Below are positions 34,977-47,490 of a stretch of 64,000 nt of DNA, one piece after another. The notes under the pieces are model-generated. The model was not told the origin of the DNA and made no database searches. It saw only the letters and a list, made by a program, of their open reading frames with translations. The first letter of the stretch is position 1; each line of letters starts with the position of its first letter. A program made the translations under genes and the position numbers. This DNA comes from Colletes latitarsis (taxonomy: Eukaryota > Arthropoda > Insecta > Hymenoptera > Colletidae), in NCBI RefSeq assembly GCF_051014445.1, contig NW_027488370.1, forward strand, positions 496,001-560,000, read 5' to 3'.

Positions 34977-36480
34977 TCTGGATTGGATCACGTAGTAAAG
35001 TGGTACCACACAGAAACATTCAATGAAACCTGGTCTGGATAAATATTTTCGAGGATAACGCATGTTAGGTCAAGGTTAGGTCTAAGATTTGCACTCATCA
35101 GTCTCGCAGTTTCGCGTTTTTCACATACTTGTTGAACAGATCCTGGGTTTTTTCTGGCTTGGATCACGTAGTAATGTGGTACCACACTGAAACATTCAAT
35201 TAAACCTGGTCTTGATAAATATTTTACAGGATAACGCATGCTAGGTCTGGGTTACGTCTGTGATTTGCCCTCATCAGGGTCATACTTTCGCAGTTTTAAC
35301 ATGCATGTTGACCTGATCGAGGGTTTTCTTTGCTTTGGATAACGTAGTAATGTGGTACCACACTGAAACATTCAATTAAACCTGGTCTTGATAAATATTT
35401 TAGAGGATAACGCATGTTAGGTTTGGGTTAGGTCTAGGATTTGACCTCATCAGACTCATACTTTCGCGTTTTTCACATACTTGTGGAACAGATCCAGCGT
35501 TTTTTCTGGTTTGGATCACGTAGTAGTGTGGTACCACACTGAAACAGTCCATTAAACCTGGTTGCCATCAATATCTTAGAGGATAACACATGCTAGGTCT
35601 GGATTAGGTCTAGGATTTGCCCTCATCAGGCTCATACTTTCGCATATTTCTCATACTCCATGGCTAGATCCTGGGCTATTTCTGGATTGGATCACGTAGT
35701 AAAGTGGTACCACACAGAAACATTCAATGAAACCTGGTCTGGATAAATATTTTCGAGGATAACGCATGTTAGGTCAAGGTTAGGTCTAAGATTTGCCCTC
35801 ATCAGTCGCGCAGTTTCGCGTTTTTCACATACTTGTTGAACAGATCCTGGGTTTTTTCTGGCTTGGATCACGTAGTAATGTGGTACCACACTGAAACATT
35901 CAATTAAACCTGGTCTTGATAAATATTTTAGAGGTTAACGCAAGTTAAGTCTGGGATAGGTCTGGGATTTGCCCTCATGAGGCTCAGACTTTCGCGTTTT
36001 TCACATACTTGTTGAACAGATCCTTGGTTTTTTCAGGTTTGGGTCACGTAGTAGTGTGATGCCACACTGAAACAGTCGATTAAACCTGGTTTCGATCAAT
36101 ATTTATGAGGATAACGCATGTTAGGTCTGGGTTAGGCCGGGGAATTTCTCTCATCAGACACATACTTTCGCATTCTTCACATACTTGTTGAACGGATCCT
36201 GGGTTTTTACTGGTTTGGATCACGTAGTAATGTGGTACCACACTGAAACATTCAAATAAACCTGGTCTTGATAAATATTTTAGAGGATAACGCATGTTAG
36301 GTCTGGGTTAGGCCGGGGAATTTCTCTCATCAGACACATACTTTCGCATTCTTCACATACTTGTTGAACGGATCCTGGGTTTTTACTGGTTTGGATCACG
36401 TAGTAATGTGGTACCACACTGAAACATTCAATTAAACCTGGTCTTGATAAATATTTTAGAGGATAACGCATGTTAGGTCT
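34972..36480 (+). repeat. Satellite block with repeated GTCTCGCAG-type monomers
   Basis: After the phase break the sequence copies 33452-33900 (offset 1523, which is nine monomers minus the lost 61 bp). Near 35650-35930 the same monomer type comes again (704 bp, four monomers, later). Markers are CACACAGAAACATTCAATG, GGTCAAGGTTAGGTCTAAG and GCAGTTTCGCGTTTTTCAC. The GGCCGGGGAATTTC pair follows at 36105-36470. Confidence 0.75.
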
Positions 36481-38945
36481 GGGAAAGGTCTGGGATTTTC
36501 ACTCATCAGACTCATACTTTCGCATTCTTCACATACTTGTTGAACGGATCCTGGGTTTTTTCTGGTTTGGATCACGTAGTAATGTGGGACCACACTGAAA
36601 CAATCAATTAAACCTGGTCTTGATAAATATTTTAGAGGATAACGCATGTTAGGTCTGGGTTAGGTCTAGGATTTGCCCTCATCAGGCTCATACTTTCGCA
36701 TATTTCTCATACTTCATGGCTAGATCCTGGGCTGTTTCTGGATTGTATCACGTAGTAATGTGGTACCACGCTGAAACAGTCAATTAAACCTGGTTTCGAT
36801 CAATACTTTAGAGGATGACGCATGTTAGGTCTAGGATAGGTCTGGGATTTGCTGTCATCAGGCTCATTCTTTCGCATATTTCTCATGCTTCATGGCTAGA
36901 TCCAGGGCTTTGTCTAGACTGCATCACGTAGTAATGTAGTACCACACTGAAACAGTCAACGAAACCAGGTTTCCATCAATATTTTAGAGGACAACGCAAG
37001 TTAGGTCTAGGTAAGGCCTGAGATTTTCACTGATCAGACTCATACTTTCGCAATCTTCACATACTTGTTGAACGGATCCTGGGTTTTTTATGGTTTGGAT
37101 CACGTAGTAATGTGGTACCACACTGAAACATTCAATTAAACCTGGTCTTGATAAATATTTTAGAGAATACCGCATGTTAGGTCTGGGTTAGGTCTAGGAT
37201 TTGCCCTCATCAGGCTCATACTTTCGCATATTTCTCATACTCCATGGCTAGATCCTGGGCTATTTCTGGATTGGATCACGTAGTAAAGTGGTACCACACA
37301 GAAACATTCAATGAAACCTGGTCTGGATAAATATTTTCGAGGATAACGCATGTTAGGTCAAGGTTAGGTCTAAGATTTGCCCTCATCAAGCTCACAGTTT
37401 CGCGTTTTTCACATACTTGTTGAACAGATCCTGGGTTTTTTCTGGCTTGGATCACGTAGTAATGTGGTACCACACTGAAACATTCAATTAAACCTGGTCT
37501 TGATAAATATTTTAGAGGATAACGCATGTTAGGTCTGGGTTACGTCTGTGATTTGCCCTCATCAGGGTCATACTTTCGCAGTTTTAACATGCATGTTGAC
37601 CTGATCGAGGGTTTTCATTGCTTTGGATCACGTAGTAAAGTGGTACCACACTAAAACAGTCAATTAAACCTGGTTTCGATCAATATTTTAGAGGATAACG
37701 CATGTTAGGTCTATGTTAGCCCTGGGATTTTCACTCATCAGACTCATACTTTCGCATTCTTCACATACTTGTTGAACTGATCCTCGGTTTTTTCTGGTTT
37801 GGATCACGTAGTAATGTGGTACCACACTGAAACAGTCGATTAAACCTGGTTTCGATCAATAATTTAGAGGATAACGCATGTTAGGTCTATGTTAGCCCTG
37901 GGATTTTCACTCATCAGACTCATACTTTCGCATTCTTCACATACTTGTTGAACTGATCCTGGGTTTTTTCTGGTTTGGATCACGTAGTAATGTGGTACCA
38001 CACTGAAACAGTCGATTAAACCTGGTTTCGATCAATATTTTAGAGGATAACGCATGTTAGGTCTATGTTAGCCCTGGGATTTTCACTCATCAGACTCATA
38101 CTTTCGCATTCTTCACATACTTGTTGAACTGATCCTCGGTTTTTTCTGGTTTGGATCACGTAGTAATGTGGTACCACACTGAAACAGTCGATTAAACCTG
38201 GTCTCGATCAATATTTTAGAGAATAATTCATGTTAGGTCTAGGTTAGGTCTGGGATTTGCTCTCATGAGGCTCATTCTTTCGCATATTTCTCATACTTTA
38301 TGGTTAGATCCTGGGCTTTTTCTGGATTGCATCACGTAGTAATGAAGTACAACACTGAAACTGTCAATTAAACCTGCTTTCCATCAATATCTTAGAGGAC
38401 AACGCAAGTTAGGTCTGGGATATGTCTGGGATTTGCCCTCATCAGGCTCATACTTTCGCGTTTTTCACATACTCGTTGAACAGATCCTGGGTTATTTTCT
38501 GGTTTGGATCACGTAGTAATGTGGGACCACACTGAAACAGTCAATTAAACCTGGTTTCGATCAATATTTTAGAGAATAATTCATGTTAGGTCTAGGTTAG
38601 GTCTGGGATTTGCTCTCATCAGGCTCATTCTTTCGCATATCTCTCATACTTGATGGCTAGATCCTGGGTTATTTTCTGGTTTGGATCACATAGTAATGTG
38701 GTGCCACACTGAAACAGTCGATTAAACCTGGTTTCGATCAATATTTTTGAGGATAACGCATGTTAGGTCGGGGTTAGGCCGGGGATATTCTCTCATCAGA
38801 CACATACTTTCGCATTCTTCACATACTTGTTGAACGGATCCTGGGTTTTTACTGGTTTGGATCATGTAGTAATGTGGTACCACACTGAAACATTCAATTA
38901 AGCCTGGTCTTGATAAATATTTTAGAGGATAACGCATGTTAGGTC
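36480..38945 (+). repeat. 14-monomer (2466-bp) duplication, left copy
   Basis: Matches about 38946-41510. The offset is 2466 bp at the left edge (36647 to 39113), 2290-2291 bp in the middle (37175 to 39465, 37527 to 39818) and 2467 bp at the right edge (38937 to 41404). So the right copy lacks one monomer (near 36690 here) and has one extra (near 40803-40980). Shared markers: TTTGTCTAGA, CTGAGATTTTCACTGATCAG, TTTTCATTGCTTTGGATC and the TCTATGTTAGCCC triplet. Confidence 0.85.
37700..38220 (+). repeat. Three near-identical consecutive monomers (TCTATGTTAGCCC)
   Basis: Three adjacent units share GGTCTATGTTAGCCCTGGG and GTTGAACTGATCCT, and alternate TCCTCGG, TCCTGGG, TCCTCGG. The same triplet with the same alternation is at about 39990-40510, so it formed before the 14-monomer duplication. 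It is one of the most locally homogeneous stretches in the window. Confidence 0.82.
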
Positions 38946-41510
38946 TGGGTTAGGTCTGGGATTTTCACTCATCAGACTCATACTTTCGCATTCTTCACAT
39001 ACTTGTTGAACGGACCCTGGGTTTTTTCTGGTTTGGATCACGTAGTAATGTGGGACCACACTGAAACAATCAATTAAACCTGGTCTTGATAAATATTTTA
39101 GAGGATAACGCATGTTAGGTCTGGGTTAGGTCTGGGATTTGCTGTCATCAGGCTCATTCTTTCGTATATTTCTCATGCATGATGGCTAGATCCTGGGCTT
39201 TGTCTAGATTGCATCACGTAGTAATGTAGTACCACACTGAAACAGTCAACGAAACCAGGTTTCCATCAATATTTTAGAGGACAACGCAAGTTAGGTCTAG
39301 GTAAGGCCTGAGATTTTCACTGATCAGACTCATACTTTCGCAATCTTCACATACTTGTTGAACGTATACTGGGTTTTTTCTGGTTTGGATCACGTAGTAA
39401 TGTGGTACCACACTGAAACATTCAATTAAACCTGGTCTTGATAAATATTTTAGAGAATACCGCATGTTAGGTCTGGGTTAGGTCTAGGATTTGCCCTCAT
39501 CAGGCTCATACTTTCGCATATTTCTCATACTCCATGGCTAGATCCTGGGCTATTTCTGGATTAGGATCACGTAGTAAAGTGGTACCACACAGAAACATTC
39601 AATGAAACCTGGTCTGAATAAATATTTTCGAGGATAACGCATGTTAGGTCAAGGTTAGGTCTAAGATTTGCCCTCATCAGGCTCACAGTTTCGCGTTTTT
39701 CACATACTTGTTGAACAGATCCTGGGTTTTTTCTGGCTTGGATCACGTAGTAATGTGGTACCACACTGAAACATTCAATTAAACCTGGTCTTGATAAATA
39801 TTTTAGAGGATAACGCATGTTAGGTCTGGGTTACGTCTGTGATTTGCCCTCATCAGGGTCATACTTTCGCAGTTTTAACATGCATGTTGACCTGATCGAG
39901 GGTTTTCATTGCTTTGGATCACGTAGTAAAGTGGTACCACTCTAAAACAGTCAATTAAACCTGGTTTCGATCAATATTTTAGAGGATAACGCATGTTAGG
40001 TCTATGTTAGCCCTGGGATTTTCACTCATCAGACTCATACTTTCGCATTCTTCACATACTTGTTGAACTGATCCTCGGTTTTTTCTGGTTTGGATCACGT
40101 AGTAATGTGGTACCACACTGAAACAGTCGATTAAACCTGGTTTCGGTCAATATTTTAGAGGATAACGCATGTTAGGTCTATGTTAGCCCTGGGATTTTCA
40201 CTCATCAGACTCATACTTTCGCATTCTTCACATACTTGTTGAACTGATCCTGGGTTTTTTCTGGTTTGGATCACGTAGTAATGTGGTACCACACTGAAAC
40301 AGTCGATTAAACCTGGTTTCGATCAATATTTTAGAGGATTACGCATGTTAGGTCTATGTTAGCCCTGGGATTTTCACTCATCAGACTCATACTTTCGCAT
40401 TCTTCACATACTTGTTGAACTGATCCTCGGTTTTTTCTGGATTGGATCACGTAGTAATGTGGTACCACACTGAAACAGTCGATTAAACCTGGTCTCGATC
40501 AATATTTTAGAGAATAATTCATGTTAGGTCTAGGTTAGGTCTGGGATTTGCTCTCATGAGGCTCATTCTTTCGCATATTTCTCATACTTGATGGTTAGAT
40601 CCTGGGCTTTTTCTGGATTGCATCACGTAGTAATGAAGTACAACACTGAAACTGTCAATTAAACCTGCTTTCCATCAATATCTTAGAGGACGACGCAAGT
40701 TAGGTCTGGGATATGTCTGGGATTTGCCCTCATCAGGCTCATACTTTCGCGTTTTTCACATACTCGTTGAACAGATCCTGGGTTATTTTCTGGTTTGGAT
40801 CACATAGTAATGTGGTACCACACTGAAACAGTCGATTAAACCAGGTTTCGATCAATATTTTTGAGGATAACGCATGTTATGTCTAGGTTAGGCCTGGGAT
40901 TTACACTAATCAGACTCATACTTTCGCATTCTTCACATACTTGTTGAACGGATCCTGGGTTTTTTCTGGTTTGGATCACGTAGTAATGTGGGACCGCACT
41001 GAAACAGTCAATTAAACCTGGTTTCGATCAATATTTTAGAGAATAATTCATGTTAGGTCTAGGTTAGGTCTGGGATTTGCTCTCATCAGGCTCATTCTTT
41101 CGCATATTTCTCATACTTGATGGCTAGATCCTGGGTTATTTTCTGGTTTGGATCACATAGTAATGTGGTACCACACTGAAACAGTCGATTAAACCTGGTT
41201 TCGATCAATATTTTTGAGGATAACGCATGTTAGGTCTGGGTTAGGCCGGGGATTTTCTCTCATCAGACACATACTTTCGCATTCTTCACATACTTGTTGA
41301 ACGGATCCTGGGTTTTTACTGGTTTGGATCATGTAGTAATGTGGTACCACACTGAAACATTCAATTAAACCTGGTCTTGATAAATATTTTAGAGGATAAC
41401 GCATGTTAGGTCTGAGTTAGGTCTGGGATTTTCACTCATCAGACTCATACTTTCGCATTCTTCACATACTTGTTGAACGGATCCTGGGTTTTTTCTGGTT
41501 TGGATCACGT
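38946..41510 (+). repeat. 14-monomer (2466-bp) duplication, right copy
   Basis: Right-hand copy of 36480-38945. One monomer is lost near its left end and one, with AAACCAGGTTTCGATCAATA and GGATTTACACTAATCAGACT, is gained at about 40803-40980. The balance restores the original register, as expected from unequal exchange in whole-monomer steps. Confidence 0.83.
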
Positions 41511-42240
41511 AGTAATGTAGTACCACACTGAAACAGTCGATTAAACCTGGTTTCGATCAATATTTTAGAGGATAACGCATGTTAGGTCTATGTTAGCCCT
41601 GGGATTTTCACTCATCAGACACATACTTTCGCATTCTTCACATACTTGTTGAACGGATCCTGGGTTTTTTCTAGTTTGGATCACGTAGTAATGTGGTACC
41701 ACACTGAAACATTCAATTAAACCTGGTCTTGATAAATATTTTAGAGGATAACGCATGTTAGGTCTGGGTTAGGTCTGGGATTTTCACTCATCAGACTCAT
41801 ACTTTCGCATTCTTCACATACTTGTTGAACGGATCCTGGGTTTTTTCTGGTTTGGATCACGTAGTAATGTAGTACCACACTGAAACAGTCGATTAAACCT
41901 GGTTTCGATCAATATTTTAGAGGATAACGCATGTTAGGTCTATGTTAGCCCTGGGATTTTCACTCATCAGACACATACTTTCGCATTCTTCACATACTTG
42001 TTGAACGGATCCTGGGTTTTTACTGGTTTGGATCATGTAGTAATGTGGTACCACACTGAAACATTCAATTAAACCTGGTCTTGATAACTATTTTAGAGGA
42101 TAACGCATGTTAGGTCTGGGTTAGGACTGGGATTTTCACTCATCAGACTCATACTTTCGCATTCTTCACATACTTGTTGAACGGATCCTGGGTTTTTTCT
42201 GGTTTGGATCACGTAGTAATGTAGTACCACACTGAAACAG
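41404..42240 (+). repeat. Two-monomer (352-bp) dimer HOR run
   Basis: Alternating monomers of two kinds, one with GTAATGTAGTACCACACTG then TCTATGTTAGCCC and one with ACATTCAATTAAACC then GGTCTGGGTTAGG, repeat every 352 bp. GGGATTTTCACTCATCAGAC with the same flanks is at 41428, 41778 and 42130. About 2.4 dimers are present; the run ends where CAGTCAACGAAACCAGG begins. Confidence 0.8.
41656..41831 (+). repeat. Representative satellite monomer (176 bp)
   Basis: A clean reference monomer, bounded by GATCC at 41656 and the next GATCC at 41832, exactly 176 bp. In order it carries a T-run, GGATCACGTAG, the palindrome TGTGGTACCACA (41692-41703), the AATATTTTAGAGGATAACGC block, two perfect tandem copies of TTAGGTCTGGG (41758-41779), then TCATCAGACTCATACTTTCG and CACATACTTGTTGAACG. 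Subtypes elsewhere differ mainly at GATCC (cGGATCC, cAGATCC, cTAGATCC), in the palindrome, after CCTGGTTT/CCTGGTCTT, and in the last 30 bases. Confidence 0.95.
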
Positions 42241-43810
42241 TCAACGAAACCAGGTTTCCATCAATATTTTAGAGGACAACGCAAGTTAGGTCTAGGTAAG
42301 GCCTGAGATTTTCACTGATCAGACTCATACTTTCGCAATCTTCACATACTTGTTGAACGGATCCTGGGTTTTTTCTAGTTTGGATCACGTAGTAATGTGG
42401 TACCACACTGAAACATTCAATTAAACCTGGTCTTGATAAATATTTTAGAGAATACCGCATGTTAGGTCTGGGTTAGGTCTAGGATTTGCCCTCATCAGGC
42501 TCATACTTTCGCATATTTCTCATACTCCATGGCTAGATCCTGGGCTATTTCTGGATTGGATCACGTAGTAAAGTGGTACCACACAGAAACATTCAATGAA
42601 ACCTGGTCTGGATAAATATTTTCGAGGATAACGCATGTTAGGTCAAGGTTAGGTCTAAGATTTGCCCTCATCAGGCTCGCAGTTTCGCGTTTTTCACATA
42701 CTTGTTAAACAGATCCTGGGTTTTTTCTGGCTTGGATCACGTAGTAATGTGGTACCACACTGAAACATTCAATTAAACCTGGTCTTGATAAATATTTTAC
42801 AGGATAACGCATGCTAGGTCTGGGTTACGTCTGTGATTTGCCCTCATCAGGGTCATACTTTCGCAGTTTTAACATGCATGTTGACCTGATCGAGGGTTTT
42901 CTTTGCTTTGGATCACGTAGTAAAGTGGTACCACACTAAAACAGTCAACTAAACCTGGTTTCGATCAATATTTTAGAGGATAACGCATGTTAGGTCTGGG
43001 ATAGGTCTGGGATTAGCCCTCATCAGACTCATACTTTCGCACACTTCACATACTCGTTGACAAGATCCTGGGTCTTTTTCTGGTTTGGATCACGTAGTAA
43101 TGTGGTACCACACTGAAACAGTCGATTAAACCTGGTTTCGATCAATATTTTTGAGGATAACGCATGTTAGGTCTGGGATAGGTCTGGGATTAGCCCTCAT
43201 CAGGCTCATACTTTCGCAGTTTTAACATGCATGTTGACCTGATCGAGGGTTTTCCTTGCTTTGGATCACGTAGTAAAGTGGTACCACACTAAAACAGTCA
43301 ATTAAACCTGGTTTCGATCAATATTTTAGAGGTTATCGCAAGTTAAGTCTGGGATAGGTCTGGGATTTGCCCTCATCAGACTCATACTTTCGCACACTTG
43401 ACATACTCGTTGATCAGATCCTGGGTTTTTTTTCTGGTTTGGATCACGTAGTAATGTGGTACCACACTGAAACAGTCGATTAAACCTGGTTTCGATCAAT
43501 ATTATTGAGTATAACGCATGTTAGGTCTAGGTTAGGCCTGGGATTTTCACTCATCAGACTCATACTTTCGCATTCTTCACATACTTGTTGAACGGATCCT
43601 GGGTTTTTTCTGGTTTGGATCATGTAGTAATGCGGGACCACACTGAAACAGTCAATTAAACCTGGTTGCGATCAATATTTTAGAGAATAATTTATGTTAG
43701 GTCTAGGTTAGGTCTGGGATTTACTCTCATCAGGCTCATTCTTTCGCATATTACTCATACTTGATGGCTAGATCCTGGGCTATTTCTGGTTTGGATCACG
43801 TAGTAATGTG
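42240..43810 (+). repeat. Satellite block copied from 39.2-39.9 kb, then mixed
   Basis: The part 42240-42950 matches 39245-39955 at an offset of 2995 bp (17 monomers), sharing CAACGAAACCAGG, CTGAGATTTTCACTGATC, GGTCAAGGTTAGGTCTAAG and the AACATGCATGTT monomer. The rest (to 43810) is mixed, with GTTGACAAGATCCTGGGTC and a seven-T run GGGTTTTTTTTCTGG near 43425. Confidence 0.72.
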
Positions 43811-46414
43811 GGACAACACTGAAACAGTCAATTAAACCTGGTTTCGATCAATATTTTAGAGAATAATTCATGTTAGGTCTAGGTTAGGTCTGGGATTTGC
43901 TCTTATCAGGCTCATTCTTTCGCATATTTCGCATACTTGATGGCTAGATCCTGGGCTTTGTATGGATTGTATAACGTAGTAATGAAGTACAACATTGAAA
44001 CAGTCAATTAAACCTGGTTTCCATCAATATTGTAGAGGATAACGCAAGCTAGGTCTGGGATAGGCCTGCGATTTGACCTCGTCAGACTCATACTTTCGCA
44101 CCCTTCACATACTCGTTGAACAGATACTGGGTTATTTTCTTGTTTGTATCACATAGTAATGTGGTACCACACTGAAACTGTCGATTAAACCAGGTTTCGA
44201 TCAATATTTTAGAGAATAATTCATGTTAGGTCTAGGTTAGGTCAGGGATTTACTCTCATCAGGCTCATTCTTTCGCATATTACTCATACTTGATGGCTAG
44301 ATCCTGGGCTGTTTCTGGATTGTATCACACAGTAATGTGGTACCACACTGAAACAGTCAATTAAACCAGGTTTCGATCAATACTTTTGAGGATAACGCAT
44401 GGTATGTCTGGGTTAGGTCTAGGATTTGCTCTCGTCAGGCTGATACTTTCGCATATTTCTCATACTTCATGGCTAGATCCTGGGCTATTTCTGGATTGGA
44501 TCACGTAGTAATGTGGTACCACACTGAAACAGTCGATTAAACCTGGTTTCGATCAATATTTTAGTGGATAACGCAAGTTAGGTCTGGGATAGGTCTGGGA
44601 TTTGACCTCATCAGACTCATACTTTCGCACCCTTCACATACTCGTTGAACAGATCCTGGGTTATTTTCTGGTTTGGATCACATAGTAATGTGGTACCACA
44701 CTTAAACAGTCGATTAAACCAGGTTTCGATCAATATTTTAGAGGATAACGCATGTTAGGTCTAGGTTAGGCCTGGGATTTTCACTTATCAGACTCATACT
44801 TTCGCATTCTTCACATACTTGTTGAACGGATCCTGGGTTTTTTCTGGTTTGGATCACGTAGTAATGTGGGACAACACTGAAACAGTCAAATAAACCTGGT
44901 TTCGATCAATATTTAAGAGAATAATTCATGTTAGGTCTAGGTTAGGTCTGGCATTTGCTCTTATCAGGCTCATTCTTTCGCATTTTTCTCATACTTGATG
45001 GCTAGATCCTGGGCTTTATCTGGATTGTATAACGTAGTAATGAAGTACAACACTGAAACAGTCTATTAAACCTGGTTTCCATCAATATTTTAGAGGATAA
45101 CGCAAGCTAGGTCTGGGATAGGCCTGGGATTTGACCTCGTCAGACTCATACTTTCGCACACTTCACAGACTCGTTGAACAGATACTGGGTTATTTTCTTG
45201 TTTGTATCACATAGTAATGTGGTACCACACTGAAACTGTCGATTAAACCAGGTTTCGATCAATATTTTAGAGAATAATTCATGTTAAGTCTAGGTTAGGT
45301 CAGGGATTTACTCTCATCAGGCTCATTCTTTCGCATATTACTCATACTTGATGGCTAGATCCTGGGCTTTTTCTGGATTGGATCACGTAGTAATGTGGGA
45401 CCACACTGAAACAATCAAATAAACCTGGTCTTGATAAATATTTTACAGGGTAACGCATGCTAGGTCTGGGTTACGTCTGTGATTTGCCCTCATCAGGGTC
45501 ATACTTTCGCAGTTTTAACATGCATGTTGACCTGATCGAGGGTTTTCTTTGCTTTGGATCACGTAGTAAAGTGGTACCACACTAAAACTGTCAATTAAAC
45601 CTGGTTTCGATCAATATTTTAGAGGATAACGCATGTTAGGTCTGGGATAGGTCTGGGATTAGCCCTCATCAGACTCATACTTTCGCACACTTCACATTCT
45701 CGTTGACAAGATCCTGGATCTTTTTCTGGTTTGGATCACGTAGTAATGTGGTACCACACTGAAACAGTCGATTAAACCTGGTTTCGATCAATATTTTTGA
45801 GGATAACGCATGTTAGGTCTGGGATAGGTCTGGGATTTGCCCTCATCAGGCTCATACTTTCCCTGTTTTAACATGCATGTTGACCTGATCGAGCGTTTTT
45901 TCTGCTTTGGAGCACGTAGTAAAGTGGTACCACAATAAAACGGTCAATTAAACCAGGTTTCGATCAATATTTTGGAGGATAACGCATGTTAGGAGTAGGT
46001 TAGGCCTGGGATTTGCCCTCATCAGGCTCATACTCGCATATTTCTCATACTTCATGGCTAGATCCTGGGCTGTTTCTGGATTGTATCACGTAGTAATGAG
46101 GTACCACGCTGAAACAGTCAATTAAACCTGGTTTCGATCAATATTTTAGAGGATAACGCATGTTAGGTCTGGGATAGGTCTGGGATTAGCCCTCATCAGA
46201 CTCATACTTTCGCACACTTCACATTCTCGTTGACAAGATCCTGGATCTTTTTCTGGTTTGGATCACGTAGTAATGTGGTACCACACTGAAACAGTCGATT
46301 AAACCTGGTTTCGATCAATATTTTAGAGGCTAACGCATGTTAGGTCTGGGTTAGGACTAGGATTTGACCTCTTCAGGCTCATACTTTCGCATATTTCTCA
46401 TACTTCATGGCTAG
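43811..46414 (+). repeat. 31-monomer (5462-bp) offset duplication, left copy
   Basis: Matches 49273-51701. The offset is 5462 bp at the start, 5110 bp from 45021 (the right copy lost exactly 352 bp, two monomers) and 5287 bp by 46414 (the right copy gained 177 bp, one monomer). Shared rare variants: GGGACAACACTG, GGCTTTGTATGGATTG, GATACTGGGTTATTTTCTTG, CATGGTATGTCTGGG, GCTCATACTCGCATATTTC and GATCTTTTTCTGG. Confidence 0.87.
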
Positions 46415-47490
46415 ATCCCGGGCTTTTTCTGGATTGCATCACGTAGTAATGAAGTACAACACTGAAACAGTCAATTAAACCTGGTTTCCATCAATATCTT
46501 AGAGGACAACGCAAGTTAGGTCTGGGATAGGTCTTGGATTTGCCCTCATCAGGCTCATACTGTCGCGTTTTTCAGATACTTGTTGAACAGATCCTTGGTA
46601 TTTTCTGGTTTGGATCACGCAGTATTGTGGTACCACACTGAAACAGTCCATTATACCTAGTTTGGATCAATATTTTAAAGGATAACGCATGTTAGGTCTA
46701 GGTTAGGTCTGGGATTTTCACTCATCAGACTCATACTTTCGCAGTCTTCAAATACTTGTTGAACGGATCCTGGGTTTTTTCTGGTTTGGATCACGTAGTA
46801 ATGTGGTACCACACTGAAACAGTCGATTAAAGCTGGTTTCGATCAATATTTTAGAGGATAACGCAAGTTAGGTCTGGGATAGGTCTGGAATTTGACCTCA
46901 TCAGACTCATACTTTCGCACACTTCACATACTCGTTGAACAGATCCTGGGTAATTTTCTGGTTTGGATCACATAGAAATGTGGTACCACACTGAAACAGT
47001 CGATTAAACCAGGTTTCGATCAATATTCTTGAGGATAACGCAAGTTAGGTCTGGGATAGGTCTAGGATTTGCCCTCATCAGGCTCTTACTTTCGCATATT
47101 TCTCATACTTCATGGCTAGATCCTGGGCTATTTCTGGATTGGATCACGTAGTAATGTAGTACCACACTGAACCAGACAATGAAACCTCGTTTCCATCAAT
47201 ATTTTAGAGGACAACGCAAGTTAGCTCTAGGTAAGTCCTGAGATTTTCACTGATCAGACTCATACTTTCGCATTCTTCACATACTTGTTGAACGGATCCT
47301 GGGTTTTTTCTCGTTTGGATCTCGTAGTAATGTGGTACCACACTGAAACAGTCAATTAAACCTGGTTTCGATCAATATTTTAGAGAATAATTCATGTTAG
47401 GTCTAGGTTAGGTCAGGGATTTGCTCTCATAAGGCTCATTCTTTCGCATATTTCTCATACTTGATGGCTAGATCCTGGGCTTTTTCTGGA
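46414..47490 (+). repeat. Satellite block with CCTCGTTTCC monomers
   Basis: About six monomers. The part from about 47040 (GGCTCTTACTTTCGC, then GAAACCTCGTTTCCATC, TTAGCTCTAGGTAAGTCC, GATCTCGTAGTAATG) recurs from about 54838 at an offset of 7798 bp. Related monomers are near 58890 and 61530. No gene was seen. Confidence 0.72.
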
